From Granulicella tundricola MP5ACTX9 (lineage in GTDB: Bacteria > Acidobacteriota > Terriglobia > Terriglobales > Acidobacteriaceae), in assembly GCF_000178975.2 (NCBI RefSeq), contig NC_015064.1, positions 4,216,001 to 4,280,000 on the forward strand: 64,000 bases of DNA. Reading direction: 5' to 3'. The notes below the pieces were generated by a model that saw only the letters and a program-made list of their open reading frames with translations, was not told the origin of the DNA and made no database searches. This document shows, piece by piece, positions 53,907-62,447 of the stretch. Numbering within the stretch: the stretch's first letter is position 1; every line of letters starts with the position of its first letter. A program made the position numbers and the translations under genes.

Positions 53907-54557
53907 ATGACTGAACAGACGATTCTCGAAAAGCTCAAGGAAGGCGCCCGCCGCTTCCAGTCAGAGGTCCACGCAGGCAATGCCGCGGAGTACGAGCGTG
54001 CCGCCACCACCCCCCAGCAGCCCCACACCCTCGTCATCGCCTGCGCTGACTCCCGCGTAGACGTGGAATCCATCACCTCCTCAGGCCCCGGCGAGGTCTT
54101 CATCACCCGCAACATCGGCAACATGGTCCCCGCCTACGGAGAGATGCTGGGTGGCGTCAGCGCCGTGATCGAGTACGCCGTCTCCGCCCTCAAGGTCAAG
54201 CACATCGTCATCTGCGGCCACTCCGACTGCGGCGCCATGAAGGCCCTGCTCAGCCCGGACAGCACCGCCGCCATGCCCACTGTGCGTTCATGGCTCACCA
54301 ACGGCCAGGCCGCTCTCAAGGTAGCGGATGCCCTGGATACCCCAGACGACAAACCCGGTCAGCGCCTCCGCAACCTCACCGAGCAGAACGTCCTCATGCA
54401 GATCAATCACCTCAAGACCCATCCCAGCGTGGCCGGCGCACTCGCACGCAATGAGATCAGCATCTCCGGCTGGGTCTATGACATCGGCTCCGGCGGCGTA
54501 CGCGTCGCGGAAGACCCCAGCCGCGCGTTCATCCCGGTAAGCGCATCCACCGTCTAA
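53907..54557 (+). CDS. Beta-class carbonic anhydrase
   Basis: This enzyme interconverts CO2 and bicarbonate; bicarbonate also feeds acetyl-CoA carboxylase, encoded just before it. The zinc ligands are Cys46 (CADSRVD), His105 and Cys108 (CGHSDCGAM), with Asp48/Arg50 as the catalytic dyad. The length is 216 residues. No signal peptide is present, so it is cytoplasmic. It lies between two ATCCG-type repeats. Confidence 0.95.
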   Translation: MTEQTILEKLKEGARRFQSEVHAGNAAEYERAATTPQQPHTLVIACADSRVDVESITSSGPGEVFITRNIGNMVPAYGEMLGGVSAVIEYAVSALKVKHIVICGHSDCGAMKALLSPDSTAAMPTVRSWLTNGQAALKVADALDTPDDKPGQRLRNLTEQNVLMQINHLKTHPSVAGALARNEISISGWVYDIGSGGVRVAEDPSRAFIPVSASTV

Positions 54558-54646
54558 AAGCTGAGAAGTTCAACGGGATCGAGGCCCTACTGAAGCTCTA
54601 TCCGCCTTGATCCCGTTCTTATCCATAGTTATCCTCGTTACGCCTT
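54556..54646. repeat. ATCCG hairpin repeat, copy 3 (carbonic anhydrase / bestrophin)
   Basis: The left part (GAAGTTCAACGGGATCGAGG, from about 54564) and the right part (CTATCCGCCTTGATCCCGTT, then TTATCC...CGTTACGCCTT to 54646) are imperfect complements. The left arm begins at the stop of the carbonic anhydrase gene. Confidence 0.65.
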
Positions 54647-54683
54647 GCTTTTGCCGGAGGCCGACCAGCCTGAGGAGCCGCCG

Positions 54684-55607
54684 ATGATCGTCCCCAAAGC
54701 CGCCAACCTGCCCCGCATGATCCAGTACGTCGGCCTGCCTCTGTTGGCGCTGGTCGTCTGGGACGTCTGCATCGTCGTCGCCTACAAAGTTCTGCATTGG
54801 GAATGGGTCGGCTCCCGCAACGTACCGCTTGCGCTCTATGGCTCGGCCATCGGCATCATCGTCGGTTTCCGTAACAACTCTGCGTATGCTCGCTGGTGGG
54901 AGGCACGCGGACTCTGGGGACAGATCGTCAACAACTCTCGCAGCTTCGCGCGCCAGGTCTTCTCCACCCTCCGCCCGGACCACATTGAGTCCGAGCACGA
55001 TGAGGACGAGCTACTCACCACCCGCCACACCCTCATCTACCACCAGATCGCCTACGTCCACGCCCTCCGCCAGCAACTGCGCGGGCTCGATCCCTTCCCG
55101 GAGATCCACGGCCTCATCCCTGAAGCCGAGTACCAGTCGCTCGCCCTGCAGAAGAACGTAGCCCTCGCCCTCCAGCGCAACATGGGCACCATCGTCCGCA
55201 ACGCACGCCAGCGCGGTTGGATCGACAACCTGGAGTGGCAGGCCATGGACAAGAACCTCGACGACCTGGCTGACGCGCAGGGTGGCACAGAGCGCATCAA
55301 GAACACCCCCATGCCCAAGCAGTACGACTTCTTCCCCATGCTCTTCGTCCAGATCTACTGCATCCTCTTGCCCATCGGCATGGTGGAGCAGCTTGGCTGG
55401 TTCACGCCGCTCGGCTCCACGCTGGTCGGCTTCATGTTCCTCACGCTCGATAAGATCGGTCGCGACCTCGAAGATCCCTTCGACAACGAGATCTACGACG
55501 TGCCCCTGACCTCTATCACCCGCACCATCGAGATCAACCTCCGCCAGATCCTCGGCGAGACCGAACTCCCGCCGCCCGTCACGCCGGAACGCGGAGTTCT
55601 TTGGTAA
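54684..55607 (+). CDS. Bestrophin family membrane protein
   Basis: Bacterial bestrophins are pentameric ion channels. The protein of 307 residues has membrane helices at about 15-40, 45-60 and two late helices (about 215-260). It carries the family's NNSAYARWWEARGLWGQIVN block (about 70-89) and the C-terminal DPFDNEIYDVPLTSITRTIE stretch. ATG 54684 follows GAGGAG; the longer frame from 54645 reads through a repeat. The gene follows carbonic anhydrase, so bicarbonate or chloride transport is plausible. Confidence 0.88.
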   Translation: MIVPKAANLPRMIQYVGLPLLALVVWDVCIVVAYKVLHWEWVGSRNVPLALYGSAIGIIVGFRNNSAYARWWEARGLWGQIVNNSRSFARQVFSTLRPDHIESEHDEDELLTTRHTLIYHQIAYVHALRQQLRGLDPFPEIHGLIPEAEYQSLALQKNVALALQRNMGTIVRNARQRGWIDNLEWQAMDKNLDDLADAQGGTERIKNTPMPKQYDFFPMLFVQIYCILLPIGMVEQLGWFTPLGSTLVGFMFLTLDKIGRDLEDPFDNEIYDVPLTSITRTIEINLRQILGETELPPPVTPERGVLW

Positions 55608-55720
55608 CTCCTACCGCACACGCATAAGCAGGGAATCCGACTGTACTGACGGGTTACGTGTAACCGCTTTTTCGCGATACACCGTCCACAAGGTCTGATA
55701 TACCTCTCACAGTCCCCATT

Positions 55721-58051
55721 ATGCGAATTCTTTGTGCGTCTCTTCTCGTGCTTTTCGGGCTCAGTGTCCCTGCCGCCTTCGGCCAGACCACCAGCATCTC
55801 CGGCATCGTCTACGCGCCCAATGGCAAGCAGCCCCTGCCCAATGTGCTGGTCTACGTCCCTACCACCGCCGTGGATGCTTTCACGCCCGGCGTAAGCTGC
55901 CCGGTCCCCGGCACCCCTCCCTCCGGAACCCCCCTGGTCGGCACCACCACCGCCACCGACGGTAGCTTCTCCCTCGGAGGCGTGCCCATCGATCCAGCCG
56001 TGCCGCTCGTGATCCAGTCCGGCCGCTGGCGTCGCCAGGTCACCATCGCCACTGCCGCCGGCGTCAACACAGTAGTCGACCCCAATCTCTCCCGCTTCCC
56101 CCGCAATCAGACCGAAGGCGACATCCCCAAGTTCGCTGTCGCCACCGGCTCTCAGGACCAGGTCGAGTGCGTCCTCCGCAAGGTCGGAGTCGACGACGCC
56201 GAGTTCACCAATATGGGAGGAACCGGACGCATCAATCTCTTCTCCGGCAGCGGCTCGCCCGGCGCACGCATCGACAGTGCCACCCCATCCCAGGTCAACC
56301 TCATGACCGACTCCACCGTGCTCAACCAGTACGACGTCCTCATGCTGCCCTGCCAGGGGAATCAGTACATTCAGCCCGCCGGATCGCTGGCCAACTTCGT
56401 CAGCTTCGCTAACGCCGGTGGACGCGTCTACTCCAGCCACTACAGCTACGTCTGGATGTATAACAACGCGCCCTTCAACTCCGTCGTCAACTGGAAGGTC
56501 ACGCAGCCGGACCCCGGCACCACAGGCACGGCCACTGTAGACACCTCCTTCTCGCAGGGTCAGATCCTTTCCAACTGGCTGCAGCTCGTCGGAGCCACCA
56601 CGACCCTTGGTCAGATCCAGCTCTCCGTGCTCAAGCATGACCTCAACGGTGTCGTCGCCCCCACTCAGTCCTGGCTTACGCTGAACAACACAGCCCTCAA
56701 CAACCCCGTGATGCAGTTCGTCTTCAACACCCCCGTCACCACGACCACCAACCAGTGCGGCCGCGTCCTCTTCAACGAGTACCACGTCGAGCAGCCCACG
56801 ACCTCGCCTATCAACGTCGCCTTCCCGAGCGAGTGCCCGTCCGCCACCACCGACCTCACCCCCCAGGAAAAGCTCCTCGAGTTCAGCCTCTTCGAGCTCA
56901 CCAGCGACGGCAGCGCCGCAACTCTGACTCCCACCTCACAGGACTTCGGCTCAGAGCCCGTAGGCTTCACCACGGCGGCCAAGCCCTTCGTCTGGACGAA
57001 CAACTCAACCTTCCCCGCGGCAGTCACCATTCAAGCCGCATCTGGCGACTTCTCCGTTGTCTCCCCGGCCTGCGGAACCGTGGCCTCCGGCGCAAGCTGC
57101 ACCATCAACGTCGTCTTCACCCCCACCGCACTCGGCGCACGCACCGGCACCCTCTCCGTCGGCTCCGGCACCACCACCCTCACCGCGAGCCTCACCGGCA
57201 CAGGCGTTCCCGCGCTCGCCCTCTCACCCACACCCACACCCAGTTCCTCAACCACCTCCACCTCGCTCGACTTCGGCAGCGTTGACGTGGGAGCCACTGG
57301 TGCCCGCACCCTGTTCCTCACCAACAGCGCCTCCGGCGGTCTGCCCTTCCCGCAACTCACCCTCACCGGTCCTTATTCCGTCTCCTCCAACTGCACCTCC
57401 ATCGTCCCCGCCAACGGCTCCTGCACCCTCACCGTCACCTTCCACCCCACCACCACCGGCGCGAGCCCAGGCTCCATCACCATCAGCTCCGCAGCCGCCG
57501 TCGGCCCCACTGCCACCGCGGCCCTCACCGGCAATGGCGTCGACTTTACCTTCGTCGTCACTCCCGCCTCTGGCAACATCATCGCCGGCTATCCGGTCAC
57601 GCTCTCTTCGCTCACCTCACCCATCGCCGGCTTCGCCAACCCGGTCACGCTCTCCTGCGTCACCAACGCACCAGCCACCACCTGCACGCCCAAGTCCGCC
57701 ACTATCCTCCCCTCCGCACCCATCACGACGGAGATCGACCTGGCCACCACCTCTCAGTACACCGTCATCGGCTATAGCGGCTTGGGCGGCAACTGGCTCC
57801 TGGGCGCGCTCGCCATCGGCACCGGATCGCTCCTCTGGTTCCGCCGCCGCAGTGCAAGCACCCTCGCCCGAGCCACCCTGGTCGCCCTGCTTCTCGCGGT
57901 AGCCAGCCTCTCCGTCACCGGTTGCTCCGGCAAGCTCCCGGCCGAGAACTCGTCCTACACCAAACCCGGCAGCTACAGCTTCACCATCACCGCCACAGAC
58001 GGCTTCCTAGTCCACACCGCCACCTATAACCTGACCGTCACCTCCAAGTAA
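55721..58051 (+). CDS. Secreted/envelope protein with anchor-D-like beta repeats and C-terminal membrane segments
   Basis: This 776-residue protein has a signal peptide (MRILCASLLVLFGLSVPAAFG), then a CarboxypepD-like domain (SISGIVYAPNGKQPLPNVL). Residues about 155-385 have a fold-like strand pattern with VLMLPCQGNQYI and FANAGGRVYSSHYS, somewhat like a ThuA/amidotransferase-type domain. At least two repeats of the choice-of-anchor-D or ASH type follow (SQDFGSEPVGFTT, SLDFGSVDVGATG). Near the end, hydrophobic segments LLGALAIGTGSLLWFRRR and ATLVALLLAVASLSVTGC are followed by a short beta domain. The function is unknown. Confidence 0.75.
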   Translation: MRILCASLLVLFGLSVPAAFGQTTSISGIVYAPNGKQPLPNVLVYVPTTAVDAFTPGVSCPVPGTPPSGTPLVGTTTATDGSFSLGGVPIDPAVPLVIQSGRWRRQVTIATAAGVNTVVDPNLSRFPRNQTEGDIPKFAVATGSQDQVECVLRKVGVDDAEFTNMGGTGRINLFSGSGSPGARIDSATPSQVNLMTDSTVLNQYDVLMLPCQGNQYIQPAGSLANFVSFANAGGRVYSSHYSYVWMYNNAPFNSVVNWKVTQPDPGTTGTATVDTSFSQGQILSNWLQLVGATTTLGQIQLSVLKHDLNGVVAPTQSWLTLNNTALNNPVMQFVFNTPVTTTTNQCGRVLFNEYHVEQPTTSPINVAFPSECPSATTDLTPQEKLLEFSLFELTSDGSAATLTPTSQDFGSEPVGFTTAAKPFVWTNNSTFPAAVTIQAASGDFSVVSPACGTVASGASCTINVVFTPTALGARTGTLSVGSGTTTLTASLTGTGVPALALSPTPTPSSSTTSTSLDFGSVDVGATGARTLFLTNSASGGLPFPQLTLTGPYSVSSNCTSIVPANGSCTLTVTFHPTTTGASPGSITISSAAAVGPTATAALTGNGVDFTFVVTPASGNIIAGYPVTLSSLTSPIAGFANPVTLSCVTNAPATTCTPKSATILPSAPITTEIDLATTSQYTVIGYSGLGGNWLLGALAIGTGSLLWFRRRSASTLARATLVALLLAVASLSVTGCSGKLPAENSSYTKPGSYSFTITATDGFLVHTATYNLTVTSK

Positions 58052-58069
58052 GTCATACCAACCCGCACC

Positions 58070-58156
58070 AAAACGTCAAGGCGGATTGAGCAGCCCCTAA
58101 GGGTTTGCCCAATCCGCCTTGATCCGTTTCTATCGCTTCTATCCGCGTTCCGCCTT
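58070..58156. repeat. ATCCG hairpin repeat, copy 4 (between convergent genes)
   Basis: TCAAGGCGGATTG (about 58076-58088) is the complement of CAATCCGCCTTGA (about 58110-58122). The right part continues TCCGTTTCTATCGCTTCTATCCGCGTTCCGCCTT to 58156 in blocks shared with the other copies. It directly abuts the TAA of the peptidase gene and may terminate both genes. Confidence 0.8.
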
Positions 58157-59886
58157 TACTTCACAGCCCCCGGATAGATCCCCTCAATCGCCGCACTCCG
58201 AGCTTTATCCGTCTCCGGATGCGGGAACGGCTTCCTTGGCATCATCGCCTCGCGCTGGCTCGTATTGTAGAGGAAGATCGCCTCCACCACCGCGGCCTGC
58301 TCCAGGTCAGCCTGGTGCAACCGGTCATACGTGTCCATGTCCGAGTGGTGCGTCCTGGTCTCATAGTCCATCGGGTCCTGGATGAACTGGAACCCAGGCA
58401 ACCCAACCGCGTCATAGCTCAGGTGATCTGTCCCACCCGTATTCCGGTAGGAGATCGTTGACACCCCGAGATCTGCCAAGGGGGCGATCCACTGCTTGAA
58501 GATCGGCCCGATCGCCCAGTTCTCCTGCGTATATACGCCCCGAACCTTGCCGGTCCCATTGTCCAGGTTGTAGTAAGCATCCAGCGTCTCCCACTCCTTG
58601 GTCGTCGTCAGCGGACCATGCGCCCGCAGAAACGCCGGAACGTTGGGGTCCGACGGTGGATCATTAAAGGTCCCAAAGTGCTGCTTCACATAGCCACCCG
58701 ACCCAAACAGACCCTCTTCCTCGCCAGACCACAACGCGATCCGGATCGTCCGCCTCATCGGCACGTTCAGCGCCTTCAGAATGCGCACCGCCTCCATCGC
58801 GACGATCGAGCCCGCACCGTTATCCGTAGCGCCCGTTCCCGAGATCCACGAATCCAGATGCCCGCCCACCATGACGACCTCATTCTTCAGCTTCGGATCG
58901 GTACCCGGAATCTCCGCCACCGTATCGAACCCATGCTCATGATCGCCCGTGAACTTGGTCTCGATATTGATCTCGACCGAAACAGGAACATGGTTCGTGA
59001 TGAGCCGTGCCAGCCGGTTGTAATGCTCGATCATCATCACCGCAGAAGGCACGTTGACCGCGCCCTCCCTGCTCTGGGCGTTCCGGGATAGGTTCGCGCC
59101 GTTATCGTCAAAGATCACGCCCGTCCCGCCGCCGCCACCGGAGTCACGCGAAGGCTGAATAATTGCCGCCGGATTATCCGCCAGTACGACCTTCAGCAGC
59201 GCAGCCCGCTGCGCCTGCATGCGAACCCGGTCCGCCATCAACTGCTGGATGTTCGGCGCGCCCGGCCGGCCACCCGCTGTCGGATAGCTCTCCATCTCCT
59301 TCAACTCGGCGTCGGTATATCGCTTGAACAGGGGCTCCGTAATATCCGGCGTAGGCCGCATCGCACCCAGCAGCACGATCTTGCCTGTCATCGTCCCCTT
59401 CAGCTTCGCCGCATCCGCCGTAGCCGGATCGATATACACCAGCTCACCCGTTACCGGACCCTTCGTCGAAGGCGACCACGGTGCAGCCTGGCACCAAAGC
59501 GGCTCCGGATCAGGCCCCACCATCCGGGCCCACGTATTGATCTGCTGCCACCCCATCCCGAACTCGCCCCAGTCCTCCAGATGCGCGTTCTCCAAGCCAA
59601 TCTTCGTCAGCGTATCCCGCGTCCACGCATTGGCCTTCGCCATATTCGGTGAGCCCGTCAGCCGCGGCCCAATGCCATCCGAAAGCGCCCCGCCAAACTC
59701 CATCACATGCGAGTGCTTCAACCCCTCCTCGCGAATCCGCGAGTACATGGTCAGGTCGATATCTTCGGTCGCAGGCTGCGCCCCGTAGTAGGAAGGAACC
59801 TTATCAACGTGCTTCTGGGCGATAGCAAGCGGCACAACCGCGCTTGCAAGGACAAAGGATGCAGCAACTCCACGAACGAAAAACAT
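58156..59886 (-). CDS. M28 family zinc peptidase, secreted
   Basis: This 576-residue aminopeptidase-type enzyme starts at ATG 59886 (MFFVRGVAASFVLASAVVPLAIA), which gives a signal peptide; the longer frame upstream is not needed. A PA-like domain (about residues 150-260) precedes the M28 catalytic domain. The zinc ligands are seen in GGHLDSW, TGATDNGAGSI, SGEEEGLFGSGG and the late THHSDMDTYD. It is likely a periplasmic or secreted aminopeptidase used for peptide scavenging. Confidence 0.9.
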   Translation of the reverse strand: MFFVRGVAASFVLASAVVPLAIAQKHVDKVPSYYGAQPATEDIDLTMYSRIREEGLKHSHVMEFGGALSDGIGPRLTGSPNMAKANAWTRDTLTKIGLENAHLEDWGEFGMGWQQINTWARMVGPDPEPLWCQAAPWSPSTKGPVTGELVYIDPATADAAKLKGTMTGKIVLLGAMRPTPDITEPLFKRYTDAELKEMESYPTAGGRPGAPNIQQLMADRVRMQAQRAALLKVVLADNPAAIIQPSRDSGGGGGTGVIFDDNGANLSRNAQSREGAVNVPSAVMMIEHYNRLARLITNHVPVSVEINIETKFTGDHEHGFDTVAEIPGTDPKLKNEVVMVGGHLDSWISGTGATDNGAGSIVAMEAVRILKALNVPMRRTIRIALWSGEEEGLFGSGGYVKQHFGTFNDPPSDPNVPAFLRAHGPLTTTKEWETLDAYYNLDNGTGKVRGVYTQENWAIGPIFKQWIAPLADLGVSTISYRNTGGTDHLSYDAVGLPGFQFIQDPMDYETRTHHSDMDTYDRLHQADLEQAAVVEAIFLYNTSQREAMMPRKPFPHPETDKARSAAIEGIYPGAVK

Positions 59887-59947
59887 GGGCAGGGCTCTCC
59901 GAGAAAGATTTGGGAGCCCCCAGACTACCAGACCAGCCAGCCGCGAC

Positions 59948-60208
59948 TTACTTCTTGCGCGCTTCCATAATTGCAATGCGTTCGCTGATAGGAGCTACCT
60001 GCCGGTAGACCTCCACTTGGTTGTTAGCCCGGAGCGCTGCCAATTCAGACCGCATCTCCGCTCGGAACGCATCCAGCGTCTTCATGACCGCATCGTGCTC
60101 AATCGCACTCTGTGTCTTCAGCGCGTCCACCTTCGCTGTCAAAGCCTTGAGATCTGGAGCCACGATGTCCTGCACTACCTGCCGTACACCGCTGATCACG
60201 TCGCTCAT
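59948..60208 (-). CDS. Small coiled-coil protein of unknown function
   Basis: This 86-residue protein is mostly helix, with heptad-like spacing in LKALTAKVDALKTQ and LDAFRAEMRSELAALRANNQV. It has no signal or membrane segment. It was not assigned to a family; similar small helical proteins act as oligomers or DNA-binding helpers, but nothing here shows that. The gene lies 60 bases from the peptidase start. Confidence 0.6.
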   Translation of the reverse strand: MSDVISGVRQVVQDIVAPDLKALTAKVDALKTQSAIEHDAVMKTLDAFRAEMRSELAALRANNQVEVYRQVAPISERIAIMEARKK

Positions 60209-60243
60209 ATGAATCTCCGGAAAAGCTTGTAGACAGATTACAC

Positions 60244-60294
60244 GTTCTATCCGCCCTGATCCGTTCCTATCCCTCTGATCCGCGTTACGCCTTT
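60244..60294. repeat. ATCCG repeat, copy 5 (single arm)
   Basis: CTATCCGCCCTGATCCGTTC is followed by CTATCCCTCTGATCCGCG and TTACGCCTTT. It matches the right arms of copies 3 and 4 closely; no clear complementary left arm is seen. It ends against the TAA of the NTF2-like gene (60293-60295). Confidence 0.7.
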
Positions 60295-60763
60295 ACAGCC
60301 CCAACTCCGACAACCCAGCATGATCCACCGGCCTAGGCCCCTGCGGCCAAAAGAACAACCGATCTCCCTCCGCAATCGCCAGGTCATTGATGCTCGCATG
60401 CCTCACCCGCATCAATCCCACCTCATCGAACTCCCACAACTCATTCCCATAGGACCGGAACCACTGCCCCTCGGCGTCATGCCACTCATAGCAGAACCGC
60501 ACCGCCATGCGGTTCTCCTTGAAGCCCCACAGCTCCTTGATCAGCCGATACTCCTGCTCGCGCTCCCACTTGCCCGTCAGAAACGCGACGATCTCTTCGC
60601 GCCCATTCACAAACTCCGCCCGGTTCCGCCACTTGCTGTCAACCGTGTAAGCCAGCGAAACCTGCGCCGGATTCCGCGAGTTCCAACCATCCTCAGCCTT
60701 CCGAACCTTGGCCTTGGCCGTCTCCATCGTAAAAGGTGGCACCAGCACTAAAGCATCACTCAT
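60293..60763 (-). CDS. NTF2-like protein (DUF1348)
   Basis: This 156-residue protein has the DUF1348 pattern: PFTMETAKAKVRKAEDGWNS, then NPAQVSLAYTVDSKWRNR, YRLIKELWGFKENRMAVRF and SYGNELWEFDEVGLMRVR. The fold is an alpha+beta cone as in SnoaL-like proteins; the activity is unknown. No signal peptide is present. Its TAA lies inside or beside the repeat at 60294. Confidence 0.85.
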   Translation of the reverse strand: MSDALVLVPPFTMETAKAKVRKAEDGWNSRNPAQVSLAYTVDSKWRNRAEFVNGREEIVAFLTGKWEREQEYRLIKELWGFKENRMAVRFCYEWHDAEGQWFRSYGNELWEFDEVGLMRVRHASINDLAIAEGDRLFFWPQGPRPVDHAGLSELGL

Positions 60764-60775
60764 GATCGAACTCCT

Positions 60776-61081
60776 CTAAGCCTTCCGCCCCATCCGCTTC
60801 GCCCACATCGTCCCCAGGTACCCCAGCGCGACGACCGCAAACAGAATCCCCACCGGCAGCCCCACACGCGAGTAGCTGTACGAATAATCCACCGTATGGT
60901 GCCCGCCGGCGTTATAAATCAGCAGCCCTACGATCGCAAAAAACGTAGCCCCAAAGAACCCCATAAAGCCTGTCGCGAGCCCCATCAGCAGCGAAGCAAA
61001 CCACCCCAGGTCCTTCATTGGAATCCCGAAGAGGTATCCTCCTCCCAGCGTGCGCGGCGTGTCGTAAGCGGTCTGACTCAT
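60776..61081 (-). CDS. Small membrane protein of unknown function
   Basis: This 101-residue protein has two or three membrane helices (about residues 27-55 and 70-92) with a Tyr/Ser-rich loop (VDYSYSYSRVG) between them. No family was recognised. The spacing of 12 bases to the NTF2-like gene suggests co-transcription. Confidence 0.65.
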   Translation of the reverse strand: MSQTAYDTPRTLGGGYLFGIPMKDLGWFASLLMGLATGFMGFFGATFFAIVGLLIYNAGGHHTVDYSYSYSRVGLPVGILFAVVALGYLGTMWAKRMGRKA

Positions 61082-61101
61082 ACCAAGTAGAATAACTCCT
61101 T

Positions 61102-61884
61102 ATGGCAGAGGTTGGACAAAGCGGTTTGGTCAAGGCAACAGACGCAGCGCAGGCAATGACGCTGCAGCACGCGGCAAACGGAATCGTATACGCACACGCA
61201 GGCGAAACCCAACTGGTCGAAACCGACCTCGCCCGCCTCGTCCAGGCCGTGCCCGCGCCCATCGCCGCGGCCCTCAAGGACAAGTCCTACTACTTCGTCC
61301 CCCTCGCCCTCGCAGAGCCTCGCCGCGACGGCCACCGCGGCACAGAAGAGACCCTCGTCTCGCCCATCTACACCGCGGCCCTCGGCGACGAGGCCATCTG
61401 CCACCGCAACGTCACCCTCCCCAGCGCGCCCGACGGCTCCGCCCGCGAAGGCGTCTTCATCTCCGTCCGCCTCCTCAACGATCGCTTCGCCCTCTCCTTC
61501 GAGTTCTTCATCAACGTCGGCCACGCCTTCGTCGACGCCGCCGGCGTTCCCGCCGAGTTCACCGACCTCATCTGGGCCCAGGCCATCGCAGACATCCGCG
61601 GAGAAACCAGCCAGGACTCCTGGGAGAGCCGCACCGCCGCGCTGGCGGACCGCAACCATCCCGACGAAAAGGCCAAGCTTGAGTTCTCCGAAGCCGCCTT
61701 CTCGGACGCCTTGGCGATCTACCAACTCTCCCTGGCAGTCGACTTCGACTACTCCGAACTCCGCGAGCGCGAGTACCCCCTCCTAGCCCCTACCGCCCTC
61801 GCCGAACGCCTCAAGCTGGTAGCCAAACTCTTCCCCCCCAACAAGGACTACGAGTTCTCCATCCGCTACCGCCGCCGCGCCTAG
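61102..61884 (+). CDS. Conserved-looking hypothetical protein, 260 residues
   Basis: This soluble protein with normal coding character was not recognised. There is no signal peptide or membrane segment. Features are an early HAANGIVYAHAGETQLVE block, a core with FFINVGHAFVDAAGVPAEFTD and a late FPPNKDYEFSIRYRRRA end. The start lies 20 bases from the divergent gene. Nothing nearby points to a function. Confidence 0.65.
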   Translation: MAEVGQSGLVKATDAAQAMTLQHAANGIVYAHAGETQLVETDLARLVQAVPAPIAAALKDKSYYFVPLALAEPRRDGHRGTEETLVSPIYTAALGDEAICHRNVTLPSAPDGSAREGVFISVRLLNDRFALSFEFFINVGHAFVDAAGVPAEFTDLIWAQAIADIRGETSQDSWESRTAALADRNHPDEKAKLEFSEAAFSDALAIYQLSLAVDFDYSELREREYPLLAPTALAERLKLVAKLFPPNKDYEFSIRYRRRA

Positions 61885-61985
61885 AAGGCAACAAAAAGCT
61901 GGAAGCTCACGGCTGGAAGCTGACAGCTGGAAGAAAACCCCGCCACGACCGTCACCCAGATAACAACCATCAACCCCTCACGACC

Positions 61986-62108
61986 GTCATTCTGAGCGCA
62001 GCGAAGAATCTCCTTAGCTGCATTTGCAGTTGCCGTTGTTTGTTCTGGTCTGTCATTCTGCGCGAAGCGGAGAATCTCCGTAGCTATTGTTGCCATTGCT
62101 CTTGCCGT
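61986..62108. repeat. Dispersed repeat family C, two tandem units
   Basis: Each unit reads GTCATTCTG, then a GCG(C/A)AG(C/)GAAG-like core, AGAATCTCC, TAGCT and TTGC...TTGCCGTT. A complement copy lies at 26891-26957 (AATTCTTCGCTGCGCTCAGT). Such sequences are commonly scattered between genes in soil bacteria. Confidence 0.6.
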
Positions 62109-62375
62109 TCCAAGTTACCGTAAGTGCAGCCAATAATCGATCCCGTAAAGCATCTACTATCAAAGCTTTACAACTATTTTCCGCGACAACACCCCAAAAC
62201 TCACGTGTCAATACCCCACCGCCCAAAAATCTGAGCTAACCCCAACATTCAAAACCACTTCCACCCCAAAAATAAATGGCGTATTTACCCCACTCACCTT
62301 GGTAAAATAGAAGAAGAGAAAAATCAGGACGAACCACCGTCGTGAGCCAACCTCTAATCCCTTTTAAACAGAAGC

Positions 62376-62445
62376 CTTACAAGCCAGTCCAGACCTAACT
62401 CATTTCCTTTGAAGACTTTGCCTACTTCAGGGGGGGAGGGGGGGT
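62376..62445 (-). repeat. Dispersed repeat family B, copy 3
   Basis: On the minus strand a run of C (complement of 62430-62444) is followed by GGCAAAGTCTTCAAA (complement of 62408-62422), AGTTAGGTCTGGACT (62386-62400) and GGCTTGTAAG (62376-62385). It starts right after the ruvA stop, as copy 1 starts after the Gfo/Idh/MocA gene. Confidence 0.75.
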
Positions 62446-62447
62446 AC

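Larger units (their letters stand above)
61885..62447. other. Repeat-rich gene-free region next to ruvA
   Basis: About 560 bases without a supported gene. It holds AGCTGGAAGCT-type short direct repeats (about 61893-61936), two tandem copies of a CATTCTGAGCGCAGCGAAGAAT-like unit (61986-62038 and 62052-62108, each ending in TTGCCGTT-like sequence), an AT-rich stretch with CCCCAAAA words (about 62190-62310) and family B copy 3. Confidence 0.65.

Noticed and set aside
55493..56785. A 430-codon minus-strand frame across bestrophin and the anchor-D-like protein
   Set aside because: It crosses two recognised plus-strand genes and shows no family motif.
61893..61936. AGCTGGAAGCT repeats as an operator array
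   Set aside because: They are irregular in spacing and lie after a gene, not before one.
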